NCBI GenBank assembly: GCA_002179805.1
Contig: NAVB01000870.1
Coordinates: forward strand, 1 to 40,159
Direction of reading: 5' to 3'
DNA length: 40,159 nt
Source of the DNA: Acanthamoeba lenticulata
Lineage: Eukaryota; Discosea; Longamoebia; Acanthamoebidae
Positions 1 to 17,065 of the stretch are shown piece after piece. The translations under genes were made by a program, and so were the position numbers. Below the pieces are notes generated by a model, which searched no databases, had not been told where the DNA came from, and worked only from the letters and a program-made list of their open reading frames with translations. Position 1 is the stretch's first letter. The number at the start of each line of letters is the position of its first letter.

Positions 1-2208
1 GATATCGCCCTGCATGACCAGCTTCTCAAAGTTGATAAGCTGATCGGACCGTTCGGCATTGCCCTCGTCAATGAACGTGAGGTCGCGCAGGAAAAGGCCT
101 GTGGTGAAGACCAGGTCAGGCCTACTTTTTTTTTTTTTTTTTCTGGCAAGCAGGAGGCATGGGTGGATCATGCTGTACGAACCCAAGTAGGGCACTACGG
201 GCGCTGTGGCAAACTCGTCGCGGAGAAGAAGGTCGCGGTAGTGCTTGTAGTTTGCCTTGGTTTCCATCAAGGCATCCAAGACCTGAAGGCTGTGCTTTGT
301 GCTGTCGCTCACTCCCTATTTAAATCACAACCGCCGCTCACGCATAAGAACTTCGGCCCTTGACACAAGCGGCATAAGAGGCTCCGTACCTGCCAAGTGA
401 GCTTGAGCCGACGCACCGCCGCGTTGTTCAGGCCCCCAAGCACGGCCATGAGGGTGCTGAAGTTGCGAAGGACGCCGCACGCCTCGGCCAGCCTCACAAA
501 TTGTTTGATCATCATAGTGCGCTTTTTGAGGTCGCGACACATGACGATGGTCGAGGCCACCCAATAGGACACCTTCAATGATGCCAAAAGGGAAGAACGT
601 CAGCACACGATTCGATCCACACAAAAAAGGCTTGAAAGCGACCGTCCGTATAGCCTATGAAGGAATACCCTACCATGTTGAATCGCTCGACCACAGCCAC
701 TATATGGGGCGAGTTCCTCTTTCTCGATTCGGTCTTGCGCCAGGCCAGCTTGTCGAACTCGGACGCACGGATGGCCAAGAACATGCGAGACTCCAGGAGT
801 GTCATCTGCTCGGCCATCTCGTTGATGTCGCAGGCCAGAATGTCTAGCCGGCCTCCAAGCGTGCCTCGCGGGGATTGGTCCATATCGAGAGGGCTCGGGT
901 GCGGCAACTCTTTCACTCTCTGTCAGCCGAACACCACCACTGCAAAGTGAGCAACTCGCCCTAGACCTGATGACTTCTTGTGAGACTCCTGCGGAGAGAG
1001 GCGGAAGCGGATCATTTACCCGGAGCATGGTGAGCTTGATGCGGTTGACTTCATTCGGGAAGGACTGAGACATGTCCTCAAGCAAAGCCAATAGCTTCTT
1101 CAAGGAGCGGCTGTTGGCAGGCGGCCGCAAGGGCACGTTCACGCACTGATAGAAGTCTCGCCTGAAGCCTTCCTCAACCCAGGTGCCCACCAAGCACACA
1201 CAGCTGTTTTTTGATCATCTACATGTGAGCAAGTACGCTCACAAAGCAGCTGCCGCAAGGATGGACATCCGTACTTGCGCTGCTTCTCCAGAGGTGTTGA
1301 GCGCTTCCCTCGCTTTGGCGGGTTGTGATAACTGGCAAGCAAAGAGAGAAAAAGAGAGAATGTGAGCTTAGCGCAAGCTTGGTGGCAGTACCAAGAACGG
1401 TCAGCCAAGCACGTACTACTCATCAAAGAGGCTCAGAAGGCGCTCTGTGGAGGCGTGTTGCCGAAAAGCAGCGAAGAAGGCGCGACCCACCCCGGTCGTC
1501 TCGACCTGGGTCATCTGTGTGCTGCAGGTAGATCCGCTTGCCTCCATATCATCGCTGTCATCGCGTACGTCTGTAAAAGTGTGCAGATGAAGACGAAGAT
1601 GAAGACCAGGCACGTTGCGTGGTCAGCGCAGGATTGCCCATGCGTGGAAAGGTGGGAATAAATCAAAGAATACCAGACGAGGATGGCTGGGCCACCGGCC
1701 GGACTTCCTTGAGGATGAGCCACTGCACCACCCGCTCGAGGGTGGCGGCTTGGAGGCATCGCTTGCCGTCTTCCTTGCCGTAGATCGCCTTCTTGGTCTT
1801 GACGGCGTGAGTCTTGCTCTTCTCGCCACGCTTGCCCGCCTTCTTTTTCACGGCGCCTCTGGCTGTGTCATGGCGTCCGGAAGAGCTGGCGTTGTCATCG
1901 ACGCTGCTCTCGGACACAGATGACTGGTCGTCCTGGTCGTCCGACGAGTACGCAGACGAGTTGGACGAAAGGAAGGAGGTGGTAGACATGGTACGACTCC
2001 AGTCGTCCATCACAGGCGCGCCCTTGGTCGTAGCGCCGAGGCTAACACTCCCGTGCTCGTCTAACCACAAGGAGTGCAGGCCCCGAGGTGTGAAAACATG
2101 GTGGTGGTGGTGGTGCTCCTCTACGCCGCCGTGAAGTTGGTGATGAGTGGTCACTTCCGGCAAGGACATTGCACAGTCGTCCCAGGCCAACCGCTGTGTG
2201 GCTTGCAT
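1..2208 (-). CDS. Ras guanine nucleotide exchange factor (RasGEF-N + CDC25 domain), 3' end cut by window
   Basis: Exchanges GDP for GTP on Ras-family GTPases in the cytosol or at membranes. I join eight exons (2208-1674, 1570-1420, 1331-1275, 1203-1020, 919-674, 572-390, 282-183, 98-1). The N-terminus is low complexity, with a six-His run near 2100 and acidic/Ser-rich sequence. A RasGEF-N module follows (ATLERVVQWL, then AFFAAFRQHASTERLLSLF). The CDC25 domain runs from about 880 to the edge: LLESRMFLAIRASEFDKLAW, IVAVVERFNMVSYWVAS, NFSTLMAVLGGLNNAAVRRL and LFLRDLTFIDEGN are classic catalytic-core blocks. The exon joined at 1275/1203 is the least certain. The start at 2208 is the first ATG of the open exon; an upstream exon cannot be excluded. 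The C-terminus lies beyond position 1. Which Ras it serves cannot be read from the sequence. Family assignment is firm. Confidence 0.9.
126..142. repeat. Poly(T) tract inside a RasGEF intron
   Basis: A run of 17 T lies in the intron between the last two RasGEF exons seen here (intron 182-99). On the gene strand it is a poly(A) run directly before a decoy acceptor (AAAGTAG). The acceptor that keeps the frame is further downstream (CCACAG before the exon at 98). Confidence 0.85.
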
Positions 2209-2701
2209 CTCTTTGCTTTTTTGTGGAGGGGTCGTAAGCTATCGGGCGGTTGTGTGTTAGCTGTGGGTTTTGGAGCAGTCACTTCGTCGCGGTTGTTCAA
2301 AACAATAACGAACAAGGGCCTACAACCGGGGTCAAGTGCGCAGCGAAAATCCCAGCCTTCCGAGACCCCACCGGCTGGGCAACTGATCGCGCAATCGTGC
2401 GTGTCAGCAGCGTATGTCGCGCAACTTCTTAGTCGACGCACGTCACCTGCCTTCTGCATTCTTGTGCGTTTCATCGCGGGACTACCGAGGAGCCGATCAA
2501 GGGCCCGGGACCAAGAAGCCTAGCGCACACCCCCAGCGAAGTCTCATGGAAGTTGCCCACGAGACGAAGTTGGCGGGTGCACCAACACACGACCTTTCTG
2601 CCTGCTGCCCATTTCGCATTAATTGAATATCAACAGAAGTGAAATCAATCAAGAAAAGACAGAGAAATAATGACGGCGTGAGATTTCTGTGTAGCGAGCA
2701 G
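2209..2701. other. Intergenic region between divergent genes
   Basis: About 490 bp between the RasGEF start (minus strand) and the small plus-strand gene at 2702. Open frames here are short and resemble no known family. It most likely holds the two promoters. I found no clear TATA box or recognisable transcription-factor site. Confidence 0.5.
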
Positions 2702-2989
2702 ATGAGGCTGAGTGAGCATGCGAAGGAATTCTGGGGTTCTTACCTCCGACTAGGCAAGTCACAAAAGATCTTTTTTGGCTTCTTCCTCATCAGTTGCGGT
2801 GTAGCTGGGCTGTACTTTGACTCTCTCGTGGCTCCTCCTCCGGAAAACAACAACAACAACGCTCTTGAACAAAGGTGCGACAGCAACTCATCCAATCAAT
2901 AGTGGATCTACTATTCAATTGATGCTCACCTAATCCATTGTGCCTGCAGCACAAGCGCCAATCAGCCGCCGAGTACGGGCAGGACATAA
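2702..2989 (+). CDS. Possible small single-pass membrane protein
   Basis: Two-exon model. Exon 1 starts at the ATG at 2702 and encodes a short amphipathic N-terminus (MRLSEHAKEFWGSYLRLGKS), then a hydrophobic stretch (IFFGFFLISCGVAGLYF) long enough for one membrane helix, then a Pro- and Asn-rich tail (five Asn codons). A donor (AG/GTGCGA, about 2875) and an acceptor (CCTGCAG at 2949) add about 13 residues and a TAA at 2987-2989, giving about 70 residues. Without splicing the frame stays open to 2902, so either form is possible. An AT-rich stretch with AATAAA-like sequence follows (about 3000-3080), compatible with a 3' UTR. I recognise no family. It could also be a 5' leader exon of the next gene or not a gene at all. 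Confidence 0.4.
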
Positions 2990-3151
2990 TCGACAAGAAA
3001 AGATTTTGTTTTGGGCGCAGAAAAAAAACTAAATTGATTTCAATACAATACATTTTCATTACGAAGGAAATAAAAAGAGAAAAATACCAACACATCGATC
3101 GTTGGGTGAGGATGCACCTGCGCGGGTCAGGACCCCAAGCGTAAGCCAACC

Positions 3152-10052
<6,901 letters not shown>

Positions 10053-10187
10053 CTCTTTCCCTTTGAGTAAAGCCTGGTGTTCTCGCTGATGTTCTACATA
10101 CATTGTTGGTTGCTGGCCGAAGAACCTTCGGCACGGGGACCTCAAAACATGCAGGGAGGGATGACCGGACGACGATCATCTCCTCAT

Positions 10188-13100
10188 TTACGAGAACATC
10201 TTCGAGTACAACTTCTTCTCCTTCTCCTTCTGCGCGGCGATCTTCCGGTCGACCAGCGCCAGCTCCTTCTTGACCGCGCTGTTGTTGGGCTCGATGTCGA
10301 TCGCCGTGTTGAGGTCCTTCTTGGCCTCCGGGAACTGCCCAAGCTGCACGTAGCACTGCGCCCGCCGGAAGAGCGCCTTCACGTTCTCCTTCTCGATCTC
10401 AAGCGCCTTCGCACCCGAAACACAAACCCTCACGCGCGTTAAAGGACCGCCCCTGCTTCCTTTGCCAAGAGGAAGGGCGTTCATTACCTTGTTGCAGTTC
10501 TCGATGGCCTGCTGGATCCTGTTGATCTTGGTGCAGCACAGCGCGATGTTGAGGTGGCACGGCACCTTGAGCGCATTCACCTCGGCTTGCTCCTCGGGGC
10601 TCAGGTCGTACAGATCGGCCAGATAGCCCAGGGCCTGCGTGGTGTGCGTGGTGTGTGTGCTCGTCGATCAGCAACCATCCATCGATGGATGGTGGATGCG
10701 GAGGGGATGTCGGTACCTCGACATAGAGCTTGACAGCGTTTTCGTAGTCAAACTCCTTGAAGACGAGGTTGCCCTGGTTCCGCTTCTTGCCGGCCTCCTG
10801 GATCTTCTGCTTCTTCGTGCGCGGCACCTTCTCCTACAGGACCCAAGGGGGCACACACGTCGCGCAAACATGTGAGTTATCCACCCTGGAGGCACAACAA
10901 CTCGGAGGGGAGACATACGCGCTTCTCGGGTACAAAGCTGGCGGCCTCCTCGGCAGCCTTGCGCTGGGCCTCCTCTTGCTCGGCCTTGAGCTGCTCCAGC
11001 CTCGTGTGCAGAGCGGGCGTGAGAGTCTTCACCGCCTCGTGCACCTCGTCCAGCTTCTTCTGGAACAGCTCCAGGTTCCCGCTGGCCACCTCCACGTTGT
11101 GGTCATCCACCCACAGGTGCGTCGTCGCAAAGTAGTCCAGCTGGCCATCGCCCACACACAAACCAGCGTGAGTCGCCCCACAAAAAACAGTCCACGCATT
11201 CCTTAGGCAAGGGGGGACGTGGTACGAGGGCCTGCTTCTCCTGGCCCGGGAAGCAGCTGGCGAAGCTCTGGTCCTCGGCCTTGTCGCGGAGGTGGTACAT
11301 AAACTGCTCCAGCTCGTTGCGCTTGTTCTCGGTGGCGACGATCCGCTGCTCGACCTCCTCCATCTGGCGCTGCCTCGTGCGGGCCTTGTCCACGTCCTCT
11401 GCCTGCAGGCCGCCCTCCTCGGCCGTGGGCGCCGAGGCCGCGTTCTCCACCGTGTACTCGAGCTCGATCTCGGGGCTCAGGATCGCCGCCTGTCGTTTGT
11501 GTGTGTGCGTGTGCGCGTTGCGCGCGATGGTCAGCCTTGAGGCGTGGACCAGGCCAGGCTTGGAGAACTGTACCATGAGGGTGGACCCGATGGCGACGGA
11601 GCCGGCGCTGTCGAGGGTGCGGTTCAGCGGCCGACCGTCGAGCGCGCTGGCGATGGTGGTCTGTACGAGCGGAATGCGGGTGCCGCCGCCCACGATCTCG
11701 ATGGCGCTGAGGTCGGCGGCCTTCTTGCCGGCCTTCTCGAGCACGGCGCTGATGGCCGCCCCGATCTTGTCCGTCACACCCTTGGAGATCTCCTCGAACT
11801 TGGTTCTGTTTGTCCCCACGCGATCGGACCGCCCCCGATCAGACGAAGGCCCAAAGGCGGGTGAAGGTTGGGGTGGAGGTCTACCGCGAGATCTTGCCGC
11901 GGAAGTCGACATCGGCCAAGTTCTCGACCTCGCAGAAGGTCTCGTCGATGGTGCTGAGCACCTGCTTCGTCTTTTCGCACGAGCGGAGGAGGCGCGTGAG
12001 GAGCCTCTTATTCCTCAGCACATCCACATCATACTTGCTCTATTGTTGTTGTTGTTTTAGTTGCAACTTTCAATTATCAGAACCGACTTTTAAAAACCAA
12101 AAGAAAACAACCAAATTGATTTTTTTAAAAAAATAAAAATAAATAAAATAGCAAAAGATAACAAAGGGACCTTGATTTCCTCGGCAAAGTGGCGGGCGAG
12201 GCTGTAGTCGAATTCGCGAGCGCCAGCCGACCCGTCGCTGAGCGAGGCCAACACCTGCTCGACGCCGAGACCCATCAAAGCCAAGTGGGAGGGTCAGGCC
12301 AGGCTGCTCAAGGACGTTTGAGGGAGGCGAGGAGGAAGAGAAGGGCGCAACGCACGGTGAGCTTGCTGCGGCTGTAGTTGGCGACCAGCACGTGCAGGTA
12401 GGAGTGGCCCATGTCCACAAACAGGACCGTCTCGCCGGCGTCCTCCTGGCTCTTCTCCTCCTCGGCGACCGCCGCAGCCGTGTTGTCCTTGGCCCCGGCT
12501 GCCCGCCTGGCCTTCAGGATGGCCTCCCGACGGGCGTCGCGTCGCTTGAGTCCGTAGCACAGAGCCACTGCGCGAGTGTCCACTCGTGCGTCAGCCGCGA
12601 CACGAGGCCCCGATCGCGCTGCACACCACACCAGAGGAGGGGAAGGTTACCTGCGGTGGCTTCATCGATGATCTGCAAGATGGGCAGGCCGGCGATGGTG
12701 ACGGCATCGGCAAGGGCGCGCCTCTGCTGCGGCGTGAAGCTCGAGGGCACCTGCGAGAGAAAGGCCACCGCAGGTGTTTTTGTTTACAATGCAATGCATC
12801 CTCGAGAATATAGAGAGGAGGAGGTGCGCACGGCAACGACGCAGCCCTTGGTGATCTCGCCGGCATTGGCATCAAAGTTAGACTCGATGTAGGAGCGGAA
12901 GGTCTTGACCATCATCGACGCGACCTCCTCCGGGCTGAAGGTGGCTTCCTCATCTTGGAAGGGCACCTTGAACACGGCCTTGCCGTCCTTGTCGACGACC
13001 TCGAAGGGCAGCATGTCGAGCTCCTTTTGAGCCTCCTCCAAGGACTGGCCCAGGAAACGCTTGACCGAGTGGAGCGCAGCATTGGGCGCGCGTGCCATCT

Positions 13101-13623
13101 GCGTACGCACACACAACACCGCGTTGAGCCAAAAGTAAAATAGTAAATAAAATATTAAAAATCAAACAGTGCGGCAAACACGCACCGCGCTGGCCGCCTC
13201 CTCGCCAATGAGCCTTCGACGCTCGCGGAACGAAATCACATTCCTGTCGGAGGCGACAGTGATCAATAAAGTGAATCTGTCCAATTTTCAAAAAAAATAA
13301 AATCAAAAAAAAAAAACAAAATCGCTAACGTACGGAGTAACTTGGTTGGCCAGATTGTTCTGCACGATGGCTGGGAACATCTGGGCACTTTTGGTCACTG
13401 CCAGCACACACTTCTGGGTACCATAGTCCAATCCAAGCACCAAGACCTCTGGCTTCGCTTGTTCCTCTTGTTGTTGCGTGGTTCCTTCTTCTTTGGCAGC
13501 CTCAGCTCCGGAGGCCGCACCGTTTTCGGTGGCAACCTCCACCATCGGGGAGCCCGGGGGCGCGGCCTCAGTGGTCGTGGCGGTCGTTTCTGTCTCCATA
13601 GATTGCACCTGTTCGGCCGACAT
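10188..13623 (-). CDS. Hsp110-type chaperone lacking SBD-beta, fused to immunophilin-type TPR domain
   Basis: Thirteen exons sum to 797 codons with every junction in frame. Residues 1-52 are a Thr/Ala/Glu-rich extension. The nucleotide-binding domain (about 53-474) is Hsp110-like rather than classic Hsp70: LGLDYGTQKCVLAV, NVISFRERRRLIG, VVAVPSSFT, IIDEATAVALCYG, LFVDMGHSYLHVLV, IEIVGGGTRIPLV. After AAILSPEIELEYTVEN the usual beta-sandwich substrate domain is missing; about 25 residues lead straight into helical SBD-alpha-like sequence (KRNELEQFMYHLRDKAEDQ). At 10919/10833 a phase-0 intron joins SFVPEKR to EKVPRTKKQK, starting a three-repeat TPR (637-796) close to FKBP52 (HLNIALC, NVKALFRRAQ, EKKLYSKMF). 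The carboxylate-clamp Asn, Lys and Arg are kept; the first clamp Lys is Arg. Start is the first in-frame ATG. Expected role: cytosolic nucleotide exchange for Hsp70 plus docking to EEVD tails (inferred). Confidence 0.88.
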
Positions 13624-13784
13624 CTTTGTTGCAACTCGCGATTTGATGCAGCTGACACTCGAATGTGTTTCGGTGGGCAAAGACAGCCTTTTCTTGACTG
13701 CCGCTATTTTTTGTGAATTTTACTTGTTTATTCCGGGTTTATTCAGCACTTGAAAGAGGTTTTTTTTTCTGTGCCCGAGGGCCG

Positions 13785-13870
13785 CCCGAGGCAAGTGAAC
13801 CTGCCCCCGCCACATTAATCGGTAACCTGAGCGTTGATCATCACCGAGTTGGCCACGTTCTTCACCCAAG
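13785..13870 (-). pseudogene. Relic of a CAA-lectin 3' end
   Basis: About 85 bp resemble the last part of both lectin genes downstream. A 15-base match (GAGGCAAGTGAACCT) and the octamer GCCACATT occur in the same order, and GCGTTGATCATCACCGAGTT parallels GCGTTGGTCAGCACCACGCC. In the matching frame it reads SVMINAQV, against VVLTNAQI in the intact genes, and then hits a stop. It appears to be the tail of a former third lectin copy, or a fragment exchanged with one, now abutting the esterase pseudogene. Confidence 0.6.
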
Positions 13871-14835
13871 GTAAAATTTGGAATTGTGCGTAGAACGTTG
13901 TACAACGCGATCACCCAGTGGTCCGCTGGGTTGGGTCCTGAACGGAAATAATGAATACAATCACGGTTTGATGGCGGAGTCTCGAATAGTGAGGCATGGA
14001 GATCACCTCGGTACTGGGTCATGTAGGCCACATCGAGGTAGATCACGTTATCGTTTGCAAACTCCCTTTCAATCAGCTGATTGCCACCAGCCTGTTCTGA
14101 TGCGGGAAAAATTGCCAGGTGTAAGGCAGAGAGTTGAGGTCCTGCGGCGCCAGCAGAGGAGCTGTGATGTGGCTGCAGTTGGCCAACTGGCGTGTCTCGC
14201 CAGACAATGATTGTGTCAGGGTATGCCTTGACAAGCCACCTAATAGCCTTCCGCACTTGCCGCAGTAGATCTTTGTCCCTCTCCATGTTGACAATGATGA
14301 GGCCCGGGTGCTTCGGTTGCGCGCCCACTCGGCAAACTCGTCAATTCCGAGCATACGGTCGTCCTCACTGTGTACCGAAACTGGTTGGTTAGTGAGTCAC
14401 CAATAACGAGTATATCTCGTCCATCGAGCAGTTGGCAAAAGTCAGTCTGTCGAAATCGTGGAAGCACGCGCACTCGCCCTCGCCGTAGGTCACCCAAGTG
14501 TAGTTGTCCATGTGGCCCATGTCCATGACAGGTCCCATGTAGTAGCGGTGCTGGCTGCGTTCTTCAATCGTAGTCTCGTTGAGGCGCACCCACCGGCCGT
14601 TCGTCCAGCATCGTTGCCACGTTCGCCACATGCTCGATACCGAAGTCCACGCACGACGTTGAGGGCACGACCGGAAGGAGCGGTGTGAAAGCGGTTGTTT
14701 CAGCACTCGGTAGTGCTCGCCAATGGCTGGCGAAGCAAAGAAATGAAGGATCTCACACACGGAGCAAACCGTTATGATTACTAAAACTGTACCCAACCTT
14801 GGCGTCCATCTTACGCAGCCGCAGACATTCACCAT
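13862..14835 (-). pseudogene. PC-esterase / SGNH-type polysaccharide acyltransferase-like gene, frame-broken
   Basis: Resembles PC-esterase (TBL-like) proteins, type II membrane enzymes that O-acetylate wall polysaccharides. From 14835 there is an N-terminal membrane segment (GTVLVIITVCSVCEILHFFA), then WQRCWTNGRWV. The SGNH block ILVIGDSLTNQF sits in a second frame (about 14440-14390), an EFAEWARN block in a third (about 14345), and LIIVNM with TIIVWRDTPVG in the first again. NCSHITAPLLAPQDLNSLPY and TWQFFPHQNRL (about 14180-14085) are in the third frame, and VIYLDV with the catalytic DCIHYF in the first. Only about 30 residues separate the GDS and VNM blocks, much shorter than usual. At least five frame changes cannot be explained by splice sites, although one 51-nt intron could explain the first. 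Most likely a decayed gene; a run of assembly errors is the alternative. Confidence 0.65.
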
Positions 14836-14858
14836 CCTTCTACTTCTCTAATAAAGTA

Positions 14859-17065
14859 TTAAGGGCACTGAGGCAAGTGAACCTCACCACTCCCACTGCC
14901 CGTCAGCGTGCTTGCCGCCACATTGCCGTTGATCTGCGCGTTGGTCAGCACCACGCCGGCCCCTGGTGCCAGCAGATTGCCCTGAAAGCCAAAGTTGGAA
15001 ATGGCCACGCTGGTGGCTGAGCACACGTTCCACGTGAAAAGGCCGTTGGCTGCGCCTCCGAGGTTGACGTCAAAGCCGGAGAAGGAGACACCATCAGCAG
15101 CATCGGGTCCCACCACGTTGATGACCACCTGCCTCACCAGCGACACATCGGCGAACGCGAACCGGATCGATGTCGCTTGCCTGTGGGCAGAGCAACTGGC
15201 GTTAGTCCAATAGGCTAGGCCTCTGAGGCCTCTCAAGCGAAGTCGTACCGGAGCTGCGCGGTGGTGATAGTGAAGATCTGCACTGCTGTGTTGCTTCCTT
15301 CTAAAGTGATGCTGTTGCTGGCACCCACAGTAGCATTGATGCCATTGGCACTACAGAGCGAGGCGGAGGCCGACGCCAAGAAGGCCGCGATTGCAGTAAA
15401 GTCAACTCCTACCGTTGGCACATCAAAGCACAGGCTACCGTTAACTCCCCACCAATACAAAGAAAAGATCAAATAAGTCATACCAGTGATGGCCAGGATA
15501 TCGCCAGTGATGGTCTGGCCGTTGCGGAACGACACGCCAGTAGCCGTCGCCGAAGTCGAAGTGACCAGGTTGCCGCACTGTATCTCTCCAGATAAGTCAA
15601 CGGTTGGACCAGCCACAATGACCGTGGCATCCTTGGCGGCATTGGCGGTGCAGTTGAGGCGCGAGCCTATGTTGAAGCCTTGGGCGAAGAGGCTGCCGTT
15701 GACGGCGATCTTGCCCCACACTTCGCCGTTGGTGAGGTTGAAGGCCAACCGCTGAGTCGTGCTGCCGGAGAGGAACACGTTAAAGCCCGCAGCAGCACCG
15801 AAGAACGACGGCGGACAGGATGGCGATGGCAGCAGGCTGGGCGACGCCACCGCACTGGGTGAAGCCTGCGGACTGGGCGAAGCTATAGCACTGGGGGAAG
15901 GCGAAGGCGAAGGCGAAGGCGAAGGCGAAGGCGAAGGCGAAGGCGAAGGCGAAGGCGAAGGCTGCGGGGTAGAGACGATGACCGATGGTGATGGTGATGG
16001 CGAAGTCTGGGGAGAGACGACCGGCGATGGAGTGGGTGATACTGAGGGGGGACAAACAGGAAGATTCACCTCGCCGCTACCAGAGCCGTTGAGCGAGAGA
16101 GCGACCACGTTGCCAAGCAGCTGTGCGTTCTGAATGGTCACTGTCGAGAAAGGTGCAAACAAGTTGCCCTCCAGACCCAAGTTCTCAATCCTGATGCTCG
16201 GCGCTGAGCAGACGACAAAGGTCACCAGGCCAGAGCTGACGCCGTTGAGGAAGGTCTGGAATCCGCTCAAGTTGATGGCTGACGAGCCTGTGATCTTGAT
16301 CACCACCTGTTGCACGGCCGTGGCGTTGGGCACTCGCAGGTTGAGCGACGAAGCGCGGCTGCGGCACCATAAGTTAGGCCTTCAGTTTCTTCCAACTCCA
16401 AGACTTGGTGAAGCCGTACATGAAGTCTGCGGTGGCGATCTCAAAGATCAGAGAGGAAGTGGCCGAGCTTGTGAGGGAGATGGCGTTGGCAGAGATGGTT
16501 GCCGCGATCCCGCTCGCCTCACATAGCGTGGCAGCTTGGCGCTGAAGCACGGTCTTGGTCTCGACGAAGTTTATTCCAGTTATTTTCGATACCGAGCCTT
16601 GTTGAAGCTGCCCGTTAGCGAAGCCGGGAAGGGAGGTGATGTTGGCAGAGGTCTCGGCAACGAGCGAGCCGCATTGCAATCCGCCGAAGAAGCTGATCGT
16701 GGAGTTCCCTCTGCGTGTGTGCACCGTGATCCATCATTATCATCATTATCTCCAACTTCAAGAAGAGGGCTCACATACCCGCCGATGACCACCGTAGGAA
16801 TTGACGCGCTGCACGAGCCCAGGCGCGCGCCAACGCCAAAGTTGATGGCACGGAAATTGCCGTTGCAGGCCACGCGGCCTTCCACGTCGCCGTTGATGAG
16901 ATCGAACGTGTTGGTGTTGGCACCGCCGCCCAGGAGGAACACGTTGAAGGTGGATGCAGGGCCAAAGAACGAGGCCGGGCAAGTAGGACCCTGCTGAGCG
17001 GCACAGAGCCTAACCACCACAAGGAAGATGCTAAACACAATCACTGTGTATGATGTCCTGGTCAT
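14859..17065 (-). CDS. Jonah-type cyst-wall lectin with two choice-of-anchor A (CAA) domains (copy A)
   Basis: Secreted wall protein. Five exons (17065-16779, 16710-16420, 16358-15484, 15408-15249, 15180-14859) sum to 644 residues plus stop. A signal peptide ([20 protein letters not shown], cut near CAAQQ) leads into CAA domain 1 ([37 protein letters not shown], ending [13 protein letters not shown]). A Ser/Pro spacer of about 75 residues includes eleven SP dipeptides from a hexanucleotide repeat. CAA domain 2 begins [16 protein letters not shown] and ends [13 protein letters not shown] at the stop. In Acanthamoeba, Jonah lectins with one or three CAA domains are cellulose-binding cyst-wall proteins; a two-domain form is not one I know. 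The intron 15483-15409 is 75 nt and stop-free, so retention would keep the frame. Neighbour 17843-21415 is its paralogue. Expression during encystation is inferred. Confidence 0.85.
15897..15962. repeat. Hexanucleotide repeat (GAAGGC)x11 coding for Ser-Pro
   Basis: Eleven perfect copies of GAAGGC. On the gene strand the unit reads TCGCCT, giving (SP)11 in the spacer between the CAA domains of copy A. Copy B has Ser/Pro/Ala spacers but no comparably pure repeat, so this tract probably expanded after duplication and may vary in length between strains. Confidence 0.95.

Noticed and set aside
2090..2125. Poly-His run that could be taken for a cloning tag
   Set aside because: It uses natural repeated codons within a low-complexity N-terminus continuous with RasGEF; no vector sequence is present.
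2790..3149. Minus-strand frame of 119 residues
   Set aside because: AT-rich stretch with many Cys and Phe codons from low-complexity DNA; looks like intergenic or 3' UTR sequence.
11281..12060. Plus-strand frame of 259 residues
   Set aside because: Antisense to Hsp110 exons whose frame and splice phases are consistent.
15897..15962. Regular repeat that might suggest a CRISPR-like array
   Set aside because: Perfect head-to-tail hexamers without spacers inside a coding region.
15759..16133. Plus-strand frame full of Glu-Gly repeats, and similar frames at 18570-19211 and 19980-20489
   Set aside because: They are antisense to the Ser/Pro spacers of the lectin genes; the repeat unit is open in several frames. 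The minus strand carries signal peptides, domains and matching introns.
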